Assembly (NCBI RefSeq): GCF_026914265.1
Contig: NC_069125.1
Span: 5,600,117 to 5,664,116, forward strand
DNA from: Mya arenaria
Taxonomy: Eukaryota; Mollusca; Bivalvia; Myida; Myidae
DNA length: 64,000 bases
Direction: 5' to 3'
Shown here: in pieces, positions 26,001 through 40,604 of the stretch
Layout of the letters: every line of letters starts with the position of its first letter
Numbering within the stretch: position 1 is the stretch's first letter
The notes under the pieces: generated by a model
Seen by the model: only the letters and a program-made list of their open reading frames with translations
Told to the model about the DNA's origin: nothing
The model's database searches: none
Position numbers and translations under genes: made by a program

Positions 26001-29000
26001 GTCCGCCATTAACTGCTCCATCTTTTGTCTAAGGGCAGACAACTGCTGGTTGAGGTCATTCTCTGTCTGAGATTTGTTCATCTCCGTGTCTGCTAGGCTT
26101 GCCTGCAATATCACAAGCCGTTGTATCTATCCTTTATAATGACATTTCCCAAATTTTCTACCACATAAATACCATTATAAAACTATATACATTATATTTA
26201 AGTTATTAAATGTGTTTCTTTAAAAAAAAATAACAGTAATTATATTGTGATATCTAAGATTCCTTTTAAAAAGAAATGATTTTTTTTCCACAAAATTTCA
26301 GGGATCATAACAGACTGAAAATTATAATCATGAAAATTCAATTAAGGTATTCAGAGTAAAGGAGCTTAGAAGGTAAGACCCCTGTTGAAATTGTTTCCAG
26401 ACCTGTTTAAATTGAATTCTTGGAACATTGAACTATTTTAATGCAGATGTCCACCTGAATAATCAAAACTGAACTTAAGTCTGATATTGAAAACTCTCAA
26501 TCCTGATTTCAGGATTAATTATGAACTTTATTAAACCTGCTACAAACTGAACCATTGAACACCATCTCTAAAATTACAGTTTGGCTTAAATGACATATTT
26601 CAAAATGATTCCAAGTTACAGGGTAAATAGATATAACAAATAAATTATAGCCACTGTTTTACTGCTTGAGAATAATATTTTTCTATGCCATAAAGTCTAA
26701 ACAGAATATACAAGTATGTTGTTGGTGCCAAAAGTACTGGTTTCCTTTCTCAGCCAAAAAGGGGCATAACTTGAAAAATATTCTAACAGAAGTAGTAGAG
26801 TAGAAGGCCTTGCTTCAAATAAGTACAATGCTTTGGGTTACATGTGTACTAAATTTTGTGTGAATAACTTAACTGATTATATTTTTAATAATATGACAAA
26901 AGATTAAGTTTAGGCACATCTCTGTCATCGCCACAATATTGCTATAACAATATATTGATAGATTTTTTTCGAAAAAACAGATGCAGTCAAAGACACATCT
27001 ATCAAATAATACATTTTTTAAAATAGTTATTTAAAATAGCCATGAATAAATATCAGCTTACCGTGAGGGTCTGAATCTGAGCCTGCAGGTCCTGCTCCCG
27101 TGCCTGTTTCTCTGACCTCAGTGTGTCAAGGTCACCTCTTAATCCTGCGATCTGATTGGACAGTTCGGTGTCAAGCACCTCCTTCTCCTTCACTGTCTCT
27201 TGTAGCTTGGGAAATTATATTCAATGAGTTTACACAAAGAGTCAATTAAATTTTGAAGTACGTAATTTTATCATGAGCAAAGTATCTTTTCTTTTAACAG
27301 AAATTATCATTTACACATGTAAATCAAAATGAATTATATAGATCAAGCCCTTATTTATCAAATAAAGTATTTATTTTTTGGACAATTGGCGCAATAATCT
27401 TATTTTTAAGAGATCTTAGAATTTTAAAGGAAATTTCTTTATTATCACAATTTTGTTTTATTCCATAAAATTAAGTTAATAAAATGGGGGCTAAACATTG
27501 AAATTTTTAATTTAAGATATTTCAGTGCAATCATCATTATGTTCATGGAGATAGGAATCACGCATGATTTTTCGGGAGAATTTTGTTTCATGAGAACACA
27601 TAAAACTTTGACTATGCACCTGTGACTCTGTTGTTTCTAAGGAAGTCCGTGTCGTTTGGAGGTCTGCCTCCAACTTTGATTCCGAGTCTTGCAGAAGCTT
27701 GACCTGACCCTCCAACTCCTGAAGCATGGGAATAATTTGATAATGGCAATGACATGTTGAAGTTGAGGCAATAGGGTAATACATGTACAAGCAAGAAGTA
27801 TACCGGGTTACTAAAGAAGAGCGCCTTTAGCAAACACCAACACTTGTCTGCTTTTTTTGGTCAAAGAAGGGAAATAACTCAATGTTTACTTAGGCCAGAG
27901 TTACAGGCCTTGGTTTAAATATGCGCATAGTCTCTGGCAAAACATTTACCAAGTAACATTTGAACATCTTAATGCCAAAAAGCAAAGATTAAAAACTTTA
28001 CACAAAAATGCATACCTGTGACTTCTTCCAGCCTTCATAGAAAGAATCGAGCTCTGAGGCCTAGTAATTTAAAGACACATTTTAATATAACGGCTCAATT
28101 GTTCGTGCTGATCTGATACCATGCTTTGTCTGGTGGGTTTCCATGCCTTTCAGGGATTGAGGCGTTCATGCCATTTGAGGAATTAAGGCATTCATGCCAT
28201 TTCATGAACTTTTAACTAGCCTCATGCAAATGGTGCATTCCTCAAGCTATTGCAATCTACACATACCAGGCAATAATCCAGACCTGAACTCCAGTAATTC
28301 TTGGAATCATTTTGAATATCAAACTGCTAGATTTGTACCTGTTTAAGTTGATCCAGATCTGTATTCTTAGCAGTCGTGGTCACTAGTTCCTGTGTTATCT
28401 CATTGGTGATATCTGGAAGTCTCTCTTGTGCTTTTTGGAACAAAATATGACACTATTCTGATAAGGTAAATAACCTGTTTAGCTCATCCCAAGATAGTAT
28501 CCTCAGCTTTTATTACAGCAAGTTCCTGTCTGTTCCTGAAGTCCGAAGTCTATTCTTTTTGGAATAAAATATGTCAATATTCTGCTATAGTGAAATACCT
28601 GTTTAGCCTGTTCCAAGTCAGTATTCTTGGCTGTTGTGGCCGCTAACTCCTGTGTTATCTCATTGGAAGTTTTCTGCAGACTGTCCTGTATAACTTGTCT
28701 CTCCTCTTCCAGTCTCACCATCTGAGCCTCATTATCCTACAGGAAGTAAGGGGCATGCAGGGATTGCTTCAGACAGGAAGTTAGCATTAATTGGAATTAT
28801 GGGTAAAACTTGCAAGATGGAGTTATAGGTAAAACTTGCAAGATGGAGATATGGGTAAAACTAAGTCAAGATTAGTTTGATCGATGATACTCAAACAAGG
28901 GGTTTAATTTACTGGGAATTATTTGCACAATGTAAATGATAACTTCAAACTAGGATTAAGAATTCCTTGGAATTATGGGAAAAAAACTTAGATTATGCAA

Positions 29001-32000
29001 ACAAGGAGTAAACGCTTACTTTTATCATGCTCAATTTTAAAGCTGCATGAGTCAAATTAAAGCATCAAAAACTATTAGAAACAAAATGCAGAAGCATGCA
29101 AACATTTGAAAATATCAGGCATTAAATAAAATATGAAACAAAAGATAACACAACTAAAACAACTTTAACAAAATTTTAACTTGTGTTTCAACATGATTTA
29201 CATTAGGTTTACATTTCTGAAAAACAGAGCCAGATCATAATTTTATTGTATTTTAAAAGAGATGAAGAAAAACAACATGTTTAATAAATCATATTTAATT
29301 TAAATATAGATAGACAATAAACCTTTTCTGTCACTATCTAAGGAAAGATGTAAAGGAGGAAATACCTTAATAATTTGTTCTTTTTCAGCAAGCACTTTCT
29401 GGTCTGCTTGAACCTTTTTGTTCACATCAGCATGCTGAAAATGCAATCAACGGTGTAAAAATTTTCAAAAACACTTTTTTTTGTTCAAGGTGAACAAACC
29501 ACATGCAAATCATAAGGATATTGACTTAAAATGATGATATTATTTCAGTCGGTATTTTTATTCATTATCTGAACTGTAATTGGACTTACGTTACCGATTT
29601 TGCATTTTTCCATGTAACTGTTATCAGACTAGAAATAACCTATTTAGCAAACTTTCATGGCCAAAATAACTTGCTTGGAATGTATCGTTGGTACAAAATT
29701 AACATATGCTTTCATGACACATCAAATACACCAAACTAGGATACAACCTACATTTATAGCCAATAAAATAGCAGATAGGCAATCATTAGGTACAAGGCTT
29801 AATCATTAAGAACTTTAACTTTTGGGGATGTTTGCAGATCTGCCTCCTGCCATCCAATACACAATCCCTGCATCAGATATTGCGATGAGAATGTGTCAGC
29901 CAATGAGGTTGTATTCTAAGACAGTTAGATACACTGAATTAAATCTTAGTGATTAAGATGGGCTCGTTCGCTACGCTCACTCCACCCATTTTATGATTCT
30001 TAATCATTAAGATTTTAATTCATGTCATCTAACTATTACAATACATAATATATGGTCACCAGGTATCCAACATTGGATATCTTAAGCACTTTTGATGCAT
30101 TTAATTTACCTTTTTCTATTGCATACCTTTATACAACAGACAAACAGAATATGTACATGTACAGATAGATGGTTTACCTGTCTGAGCAAGTTTACATGTT
30201 CATCCCTCAGTTTGTGGTAGACATCCTTCATCTTCTTGAACTTCTCCTCATTCCCCTTACTCAACTCTGGAATATAAATACAAAATAATGTTGTAACACA
30301 AGTATCACAATCGATGTCATGGCTTTTTTTGCTCGCTGAAAACATGTAAGTTTGATTAGCGGCATTACTGCCTCTACTTAATTCTAGAATATCAAAACAC
30401 CATAATGTTTTAACAGGAGTATCACAAGAAATGTCAACTCTCGTCTATTTTTTGCTGCCCTCAAATGTTACATTTAAGTTTGTTAAGCTGTATAACTCCC
30501 TAACTTTACTCCAAATGTAATTGCGCCCCAATGGTATAACAGGACATCCACAAGCAATGTCAAGGCTGGTCTAATTGCGCCCCAATGGTATAACAGGACA
30601 TCCACAAGCAATGTCAAGGCTGGTCTAATTGCGCCCCAATGGTATAACAGGACATCCACAAGCAATGTCAAGGCTGGTCTAATTGCGCCCCAATGGTATA
30701 ACAGGACATCCACAAGCAATGTCAAGGCTGGTCTAATTGTTTTTTTGCACAAAACATTATTTCTAAGTCTGTTAAACCGCATAACACCCTTTACTTAGCT
30801 CCATAATATAAATACACCATAATGTTGTAACATGAGTATTACAACAAGGAATGTCAATAATGTGTTCTGCTTGCCATCAATATCGTATCAAAATCTATAA
30901 AGGGCATTAATCCAACTTTATCTAGGCAGTGTTATAAGACAGCTAATATATGTTTTGAGTAGTGTTACTATTAACATGGTTATTTCATTTAAAATGAATC
31001 CATCACCAGGTTAGTGGTCCAAAGTTGGGAGCTGTGATATGGAAAATCTTTCACCATTGTGTTCAAAATGTAAATTGAAAATTATGTTAATAACTCTACG
31101 AAATTAAAATTTGATGTCATATATTTAATATGTTCAAAATGTAAATTGAAAATTATGTTAAAAACTCAGCAAAATTAAAATCCTTTGATGTCATATATTT
31201 AATTAAAAAAAGTTCATGCATGACACAGAGTTATAACAAATTACTGGAAACCTTCTGTAAGCCTTACTTTCTGACTCCAAAAGCCTCCCTGCCGCCCCAA
31301 CATGTATTTGAGCTTCTCCAAGCTCAGACTTGAGCTTTTCATTGTCCTGTAGAGCTTTATCTGCAGACAGTCTGAGCTCTGATAGGATCTTTTCTAGCTT
31401 TGATATATCGTCTCGCAAAGATGTGATCACTCTTTGGTCCTAGAAAGTGTTTTAGATGAGGTAAAAGGTACAATAAACATGGACAGGGTATAGTCTACAT
31501 AATGAATGACAAGAGATTGTTGATTGTTTCACATGGTCTCCCAAATTGGTCATCAGTAATGGTTTCTACAAAGGAAACTTACTCAAGCATCATCATATTA
31601 ACTAACTTCATGACAAACTATTTGACGAGTAACGATTACTCTCTTTTATTTTATAGTCTTTGACTACTTAAGTTCTAGGTTTTTCCAAACATAATATTAC
31701 CGTACAAGCCATTTTAGGGAGGCTTATCACACAAAGAGTAAACTTTATCTTTAAGGTTATTGCCATGAACAGGAAACGAATTATCTGCTCAAACTTGGTA
31801 AGTTCAGTCATTCTTTCAGACGCATAATGAAGCACTACTGAAGATGCTATATCCACAAGATCTACCTCAGTTTTTACTCGCTCCAACTCTGCACGCAGCT
31901 CATGTATTTCTTTGGTCAATCTCTCAATCATCAAATCCCTGCAAAATCAAAGACGAAAAAATTATGGCTAAAATGTATCTTAATATTCACTTGTGTTTTG

Positions 32001-35000
32001 AAATCCTTACAATAAAATTTCTGATTTAAATACTGATTTAAGAGCAAATCAATTTTGAAATATAAAGATTTTCATATCCTTCTTGCCTACACATCATATA
32101 GAAGAAATTTTTAAATGACTGCTTATGGGATATCTGTTGAATTCAAAGTAAGATCGTATTTTGTATCATGAGTGTCATAGAAAAACATATTTCAAGAGTG
32201 GTGAAGCCAGGAGCTAGTTCTTAAAGTTCATATTTTCACTCCTTAGTTTGTAGTGAAAATATCAACTTTATATTTTCACCGTTGTGATTTCAATGTGAAA
32301 AAACTTCATATTTCACTGAAAAGCATGAGAGAAATGACAGTATAGCATTTAGGACATCATTACCTTTCATCAAATTCAGGCGGTCCTCCATTAAAATTAA
32401 AGTTCTCTTGTTGACTTCCAAACGCTGCGTCGAATCGGTCCTCCTGTATATCAAAATGTGCACCAAATATTTATACTCACATATGTGTTAACTTTACAAA
32501 CATATGTAACACCATCAGTGAAAATAAGTCCTGCTGAGGAGTGATGTTTTCATTTATGCGATATTTCATGCATCATAAGCAGGCTTTCATAGCTATTTTT
32601 TTAAATATTTTCGAAAGGGTTCTTAAATTCAATTTTACAAAGTGATATAATTTGTTTTGTAGTCCTATATTTTGGTTTTAATGTATAAATATTACAGATG
32701 ACATCACATATACTATGCATGTTTTCAGAAGTAAATATTTTGCTGCAACTTTAACTCTGAAGAAATAGCAAACTTGACATTAAATTTCTTCATGCTAACT
32801 TTACTTAAAAAGTCTAAGAAATTGCCTATCAAAATGTGTGATAAAGCAAGACATACTGATGTATCAATAAGGTCTGCTACAACTTCAGGTTCGGGAGTAA
32901 TGGAGTCTCGCTCTGGTTCTGGCTCAGGTTCCGTGGGTACCACGGCAACAGGCTTCACATGCTTGTTGAAATCTGATTGGATCAGGAAGTTGGGGGGCTC
33001 CTGCAAGGAATATAGGGAATTTTAAACAACAAGAAGGAAATTTATTCATTTTTAAGGATTATTTATCTTACATTTGATGAAAAAAGTTTTTAAAACGTAA
33101 GAGAGATCATGCTTATTTACAGTCATCAGAATTTAAATTTTAATTTGACTTACTTGGTGTAACAGTGTAAAATTAAAATTTTGCACAAGCCCAAAAAGCA
33201 GTTTACTACACTGCTGTAAGAATTCACTATTTTGTGTGTTGGGAATGGGGGGAGGGGGGTGGGTGCTTGACTAGATTATAGTTTGCTTGATAAAATCCCA
33301 TCATTTTTTTTAAATTGTAGAAATTTGTTGGTAATTGTGAACACATATGTTTTGAAACAAGCTGTAATAGTTTTACGAAAAGACTTGTTGTTAAAAGTCG
33401 TTTAAGTCATTTTCAGAATTTATAATTTGATATGTCTTTGCACTACAAAGACGATGTCAAAACAAATCTTTATAGGCTCAATAATTTGATAGTTAAACAG
33501 GAAGTCATTTAAATGTAATACATGTATATAAGGAAGTATGCTGAGGATTTTTGTAATATATGTGTAATATTGTATTGCTTTTTGAACAGTGTTATTGCTT
33601 TGTTGAACAGGAGAACAGGACTTTGGTCTGTGGAATATGGTTTATATTTATATTGTTAATGCATTATTGTGTTGCATGCAATAGGGTTCATCATCTTTTA
33701 CCATTTCAGAAACCTTCAGAAAGTCTGGACATTTCTGCAGACATATATTTTTGATAAAATGACATGATTTTACTTATGAATATTGAAATGAATTAAGATT
33801 AAAATCAGAGAAAAAAATATAAACCAAATTAAGAAAAGTATGATATGAAAAACAGTATCTAACATTTGTGTTAAAGATGTTCTAGAACATCAGTACATTA
33901 TAAAATGTATAATAAAGTATATAGCTCTTGGATGTGATTTGCCTGGCATTTAAAGGACTGAAATCAATTCAATGAGTGGCTTAGGAGCAGCTGTGCTTTA
34001 GAAGCCAAACAGGCTCTTTAGAAGCCCTTTCAGGGCTCTGCTGACTTTAAATTTGAAGCGAACTGTAGTGTGAATACCAACACCAAAATATTTAACAACA
34101 AACTTCTTTTTTTTATTTTTTTTATATATTTTAAGATCCCTAGATTTCCTGATCCGCGGACGTTCAGGAATCCGCAGACAAATCACATCACTGTATCTTC
34201 GTTTAGAAGTGCTGAACTTAGATATAAGACTTAAATTTATATAGAATTACTTACATCAGGTAAAAGAGGCACTTGGACTAGATTTTTGAAATACTGAAGA
34301 TTGCTACTCTGGAAATAAAACTCCTTTAACCTGAAAAAAATAAACAAAGATATTGTAAACAATTAAAAGAGACAGCCGTCCTCAAAATTATACTTTTGGA
34401 AGAACTGGCAATTCTTGTGCATCAACTAGCCAGTCCTTATTATTTTTATTATTCATTTTCTAAAAATAAACTATGACATTTCAATGGACTCTGATTGAAT
34501 TTATATTTCTACAATAACTTTAATTACAAAATGATAATAAATAACCTTTTAAAACATGTTTTCTAAGAAGAAATTCTTCAGTCAACATTGGAGTAAAACT
34601 CCTACAAATCATGATGTCAGTAAACAAGGTCTCACACACTTTTTGGTGAAATGTACAAACACGTTTTCTTCATCGTTTTACACAAAAAAATCAATCAGAT
34701 GTGTCCGGTCCGGAAGGAAAAATCTTACCGTCGGCCACGCTGCATGCCAGGTAATACATATTCATACATTAACCAACTTAGATTGTCTTGCCAACTCACT
34801 CAACATGCTGAACTGTTGTAAAATTTTAATATTATATTTATTCATAATTATATTGAACGGCAGACAAACAATATTTTGTTTAAAGATGGTAGCTCTGCAT
34901 GTTCAGTGAGACCTTCAACACTCAGCTATTAAATGTATGAATATGGACTTACTTTTTATACTGGTCCAGGAATCTGTCCCTGTGGCCAGCCAAAGTGTCT

Positions 35001-38000
35001 CCAGGCAGACCTACAAAAAAGACTTAGTATCATTCACTGGTATATGAACATCAACCCCTTCCTAGCTGGACTCTTAGTTAACACAAGAAAACAATACATC
35101 TTAACTTACAATCAGTGTTTGCTATAACAACAAGCAAGCCAGCCATGCACTGTTTGGTTAGCCTGCTCAAAAAATTACTTTTACAGAGCCCAGGCAATAT
35201 ATCCATTATGGGTTTAACGGTGCGCAATAGGTTGTATAAGCAGTATACTAGCAGTAGTATAAGAATTCCACTTGTTCATCCAAATGACAAATTTTGATAA
35301 CTTGGTTAAAGTTGTTGTTTTTTTGTAAATAAAATTCAAAATTTCAAAAATATGCACAACATGAATAGTTATATAAGTATGGTATAACTGGTTTAAACTT
35401 CAACAAAGGCCCATAACAGGAATATTATTAACAAGAAAAAGTGACCAGCAGAATAAGATGGCAACTTAATGAAAGTAGAACTCAAAATTCGATAATATGT
35501 TAAGTTCCTGTGAAATGAAATAGAACTTGGTAGTTTTGGGTTTTAAGTTTAAACTGAACACTAACTACATGGCAAAACTTCTAGTAGGTAGTAAACAATA
35601 GTGCCCCAATGTGAACAACTACGCTCATCTGCTTGTTTGTTTTTCAGTGTAACAAGGGGCATAAATCGATCACTATTACAGACAGAGTTATGTTCCTTGC
35701 TACATACAAATGTGTACTGTATCTGTCAACATGTGTACCAAGTTTCATTTGGAAAGCTTCAATCATTTTTTAGCTATGATCAATGATTTAAGTTTTTGAA
35801 TAACAATGGCGCTGACAACAATGACACCAAAGCCAGGTCAATACCACAACCTTTTTCTTTCGAGAAACAGACAAGCTAAAAATAAATTTGTGAAACACAT
35901 TAATATCCCTTCACCGATTGGTTAGATGAAATGTTACCTGGAAACGCTACAAATATATGAGATTTCATTGTTAGTAATTTCCATGCCAAATAGTAAGTAT
36001 TCCTTAAAGTTAATGCTAAAGTTTAAAGTATTAAAACACTTGAAAAGATAGTAGCACCTTAATAATAAAATATTGTGAAATCAATCATTTGTTCATGTAA
36101 ACAGCATAAGCAGGACAACAAAATATTCAGTTTAATGAGAAACATCATCTCAAACTAATCAATGCTGAATGATAAAATACAACATCCATAAGGTTTGAGT
36201 TTAAGCTAATATCCAACCTAAAGCATTTTCTTTGAGGACCCATGTCTCAACAAAATTGACAGCGGCAAAATAAGTAGATCAAATAGATGAAAAATGTTTT
36301 AATACTTGAGAAATACTTGAGATTTTTTTTTCTTGAATGGCTCCAATAGTGAATTTAAAAACCAATCAAAATATCAAAGTTCCCATGTTTACTGATGACT
36401 GAAAAATAGTGTCAAAAGTTAAATTTACCCCCCCCCAAGTTTGTCTGAACAAAAAAATGATCACAGAAATTTAACTATTTTACTGTACTAAGCTAAACAA
36501 TAGCAGGAGATTCACTTACTAGAATGTAGTTTAAAGAGTGATTTGACAATGTAGTCGTACAGTTGGCAGCTGTCTTGAATACAGAGGATAAGTGGGGCAA
36601 GTCGACACTGGCCCGAGTTTGTCATTGAGTTTGCTCGCGATCGGTCCATAGATCCATACACTAAAATAGAGGAGAAAAAATACACATGTGTTTGAATATT
36701 AACCTTTTGTCGATGCAAGAATTATTCCACCAAACAAATAGCTTTGTATGTAGTAAGAGGCCTTTAAATCATTACAATTGGTTTTATTCTTTTTTTACTT
36801 CTTTTAACTTATTGCTTCCATTAAATTAAGGTAATGTTTTATAAAAGTTAAGAAAATCTTCAAATGCTTTAAATTTGTATTTTGAGAAGTTTCCGTTGTG
36901 CTGTTTTTCTTTTGTTTTGTTATCCCATACCTTGTTCCTGCAGTGCGAGGACTTCATCCATATAATCCAGCATATCAACGCTGATCTCAAAACTAAAACA
37001 AGAAATATACACCAACTTTAGATAAAACTTCATCCATATTCTAGTAATCAAGCAATTGACACTTATCTCAAAAATTGAAACACAGGGAAACTTTACACGC
37101 ATAAATGTCTATAGAACAGTGATTTATACCCAAGGCAGTGAAATGGTGTAATTTGTTTAAGCTTGACTGTGAAGACAGCTATAGAAACTTACTCAAGAAA
37201 CTGATTCCTTGGTAGAAGCCAGCACCGGTGTCCATTTTCAATGGTCACAAGAAAGTAAAAATGTCCTGGTTATAACTAAGAACCACTTTAAATGTAGTGT
37301 CTGCCCCATACTTCTAAAACAGGATGGCATATTTGTTTAAGGAGTTAATTTTTGCTGGACTGATGTCATTATCAGAGTATGAACCCAGTTGGGCTGGTTA
37401 AAGTGTGTTGAGTCCAAAGGATTAAACCTACAGTACTTACATGGCCCTGGTTTATTTATAGAGAACTAGAGATGTGTCCATAGTTTTGAGTGACACAAGT
37501 TCAGAAATGCTAATTTTAGTTAATTTATGGACCATAACTCTGGTTTCATTAAGTTTAGCTGGAAACGAAAATGCAGTTGCATTATTGCATCAACCCAGTA
37601 ACATTCCCCTAAGGTTTCTTGACTCTAGGTTATAGAGATTTGGAGTATTGAGCGAAACAGGTTCAGAAATGCTAATATTTGCTAATTCAAGGACCATAAC
37701 TCTGATTTCACTAAGTGCAGCAAGAAACAAAAATGCAGTTGCACAATTTCATCACTCAATTGACATTTCCCTGGGGCTTCATGACACAAAGTCATATAAT
37801 TTTGGAGTTCTGGGCAACACAAGTTCGCATAATACTTGCGGTCAGAATCACGTTTGCTACAAGGACAGACAAGGCATTAAAATGACAGTGTTATGATGTC
37901 ATAGCACTCTGATTGGACAATGGCAACATCATTTGTCCAATGGTATACTATATGTTTCAAATATTGGTCATTCCTAATAATATGATCCTATTTACAGTGT

Positions 38001-40573
38001 CCACTTACTAGGTGTTTACATCTGATCCACAGATTCTGGAAAACAGTTCGTCCGTCATCAACAGGTTTCCCGGAATGTTAGGATACTGCAACATGAATTG
38101 GCATACGTGAAATCAGGTGGATATATGCTTTTTGTGTGTTTATTTTAGAAATAACGGTGGATTATAAAAAGATCAGCATGTTTCAATGTCAGAAACAATC
38201 ACTGCTGGGAGGCAAAATTGCGGATGTCATTTCCGGTATGAAATATTAGTTTTAATTCATTTCAAGCTTGAATTGAAAGAAGGAAAGTTTGTTGGTGTGC
38301 AATATTATAATATACTTCATGAACACCAAATGTTGACATTTCATTTATCGCCAAGTCTACCCTAAATTATAATGTTCCTATTAACTTTTACAAGAAATAT
38401 AATTGATAGATGAAGATTATCTCTTTCTTCGTCTTCTTGCAATCTATATGAACAATCGTACAAAATTATTAGTCTGTTACAGAAGCCACCTGCTACCTTT
38501 TTATGGAAGGTGAGTTTCTGGTTTAGTAGTTTAGTGTAGGCTGCTATCAGTCTTCCATAGCCGTCTTTTAAATGCCGCTGAAACATAAACAGACGTTAAA
38601 AATCTCCTCTGTACAAGTTTGTAAAATATTTGTGTAAGAGTGTTACTTAAGCATTATTCAGGGCCGCTTCTCCTAATATATATAGAATTTTGACCTATAA
38701 ATGTCTCTAAATTCAGGTATTTTCGATGTAAACAAGGTCAGTATCTGGCAAGCTGTCAAACAACTATAGTTGCATCCAGCGTCAGGAGAAAGATATTGAA
38801 CAACGACTATATTTTGGATGATCAGGTCAAGGATTTAACATACTAACATTTTGTCAGTGATATTTAAAACTATTAAAGAGAGTAGAGATCTATCATTTCT
38901 TTTCTTTTATATAATTTTATTCTTTTAATGTCAGAAATACAAACCTTTATTCACAAGCAAAGAGAAATTTAAAGCAGAGGATTTCAGAATGAGGACATAC
39001 ATGAAAAGGGATTGTTTAAAAAATTTCATACGATAACATGTCTAATTTTAATGTATTTTACAACACCAACTACTTGATAACAATCTAACAAGTCCGTTTC
39101 AGGCTGTCCAGTTAGAGGAGTGGTTAGCGCACTGGCTTCTCCCCAAGGCGTTCCTGGTTCAATTCCTGGCCTGGGTATATGTGAGTTTGGTTTGTGGTCA
39201 CCAAAATGAACAAGTGGGTTTCAATCGGGTACTCCAGTTTCTCCCACAACACAAGACTACACTCTTGCATAACATCATGCCAACAAGAATAATTAAATAA
39301 AATGTTGTAATAACTTGTTTCCCCATTGGTGTTAAATAAATAAGTTTACATTAAATCATGAGGCTAATTTCAATTATACAACTTGACATACCCATAGCTT
39401 TCCCAGCTCATCCAAGAATGTACGAAATTTCTGTGAATCCACAAACACGTTTCGATGACCTTCCCGCAACAGTTTATGTAACACATGGCAGAACTTCCAA
39501 CACAAGATTGGGTTTCCCTGTAGCTGCATCTGCCTCGTCGTAACGTGCCAAAATAGCCCCCCGCCATGGTCAGTGAATGTGCCTAAAATTGTATCTGAGG
39601 CATCTGGTTAAGGACTTTAAATAATGAATAATAATAAATGACATAAATACATCAGGATTCCCTCTGACATACACCCTTCTCGCCATTTGCGTCAATATCA
39701 CAAAAATGGTGACAATTTTTCAAATTTGGCAGATATATGGCGACAACGATTTTTTTTTCATAATGATGTCAGCAGCTCCCATGTGACCTGCATGATAATT
39801 ATTTCAGTCACTGCAATAAATCAAGCACCTCCGCTGGTTTGTCAACCAATCCGATAATTGGGGCATGCAGTCACAGCTAAGTTTTGAAACATGTGTATAA
39901 ACATTGACACGCTGTAACAAAACACTGAAGCATTGTCGTCAAAGGACATCTAAGTTTTGAGTTTCACATGTCAAATGTGAAAAATATCGAAAAATAAACA
40001 AAAAAAATATGTTTTTATCACATGACTTAAAAGACAGACTTGAACTGTCTACCGTATGACTCTTAGTAGACACCTGCTGCTTACCTAATTTTTAACACTC
40101 TCTAACACTTAACATCTTGTCCAAATTTGCGGGTTATGATAAGTTTTATACTACCTAAGAGTTGAAAGTTGGATTATATTTTTATAGTCAGCAAAATGGT
40201 TAACTGATAGATCTCCTAAGTACAAAATAAGCTCAGTTTTTATTTTTTGAATCAGAATAAGCATTACTATGAGGGATTTTAATCTTTGAAATTTACCAGT
40301 AAAAGACCCATGTGCATCTATAAGGGCCAATCAGAACTTCTCCGCCATTTTCCATCTAAACAACCTCAGATGGATATAATAGGTTTACATTATGTCGGAA
40401 TTCTTTACATTTAACTACACAAAAAGAAGATCGCATTGTAATTTCAATTTAGCTGTTAAACCTTAGGATTGAACTCTTAGGACGTTTAATTATTCGTGCA
40501 ATAATACACGCCACTGGCAATCAATTTAAACTTAGTAATACAAATAACACATTAAAACACTACAATTATTTTA

Positions 40574-40604
<31 letters not shown>

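Noticed and set aside
30483..30782. Minus-strand ORF with an 18-residue repeat
   Set aside because: Created by the 54-bp tandem array within a HIP1 intron; not linked to flanking exons by splice signals.
34556..34909. 117-codon plus-strand ORF in a HIP1 intron
   Set aside because: Antisense to the gene, no conserved motif, and flanked by real HIP1 exons 8 and 9.
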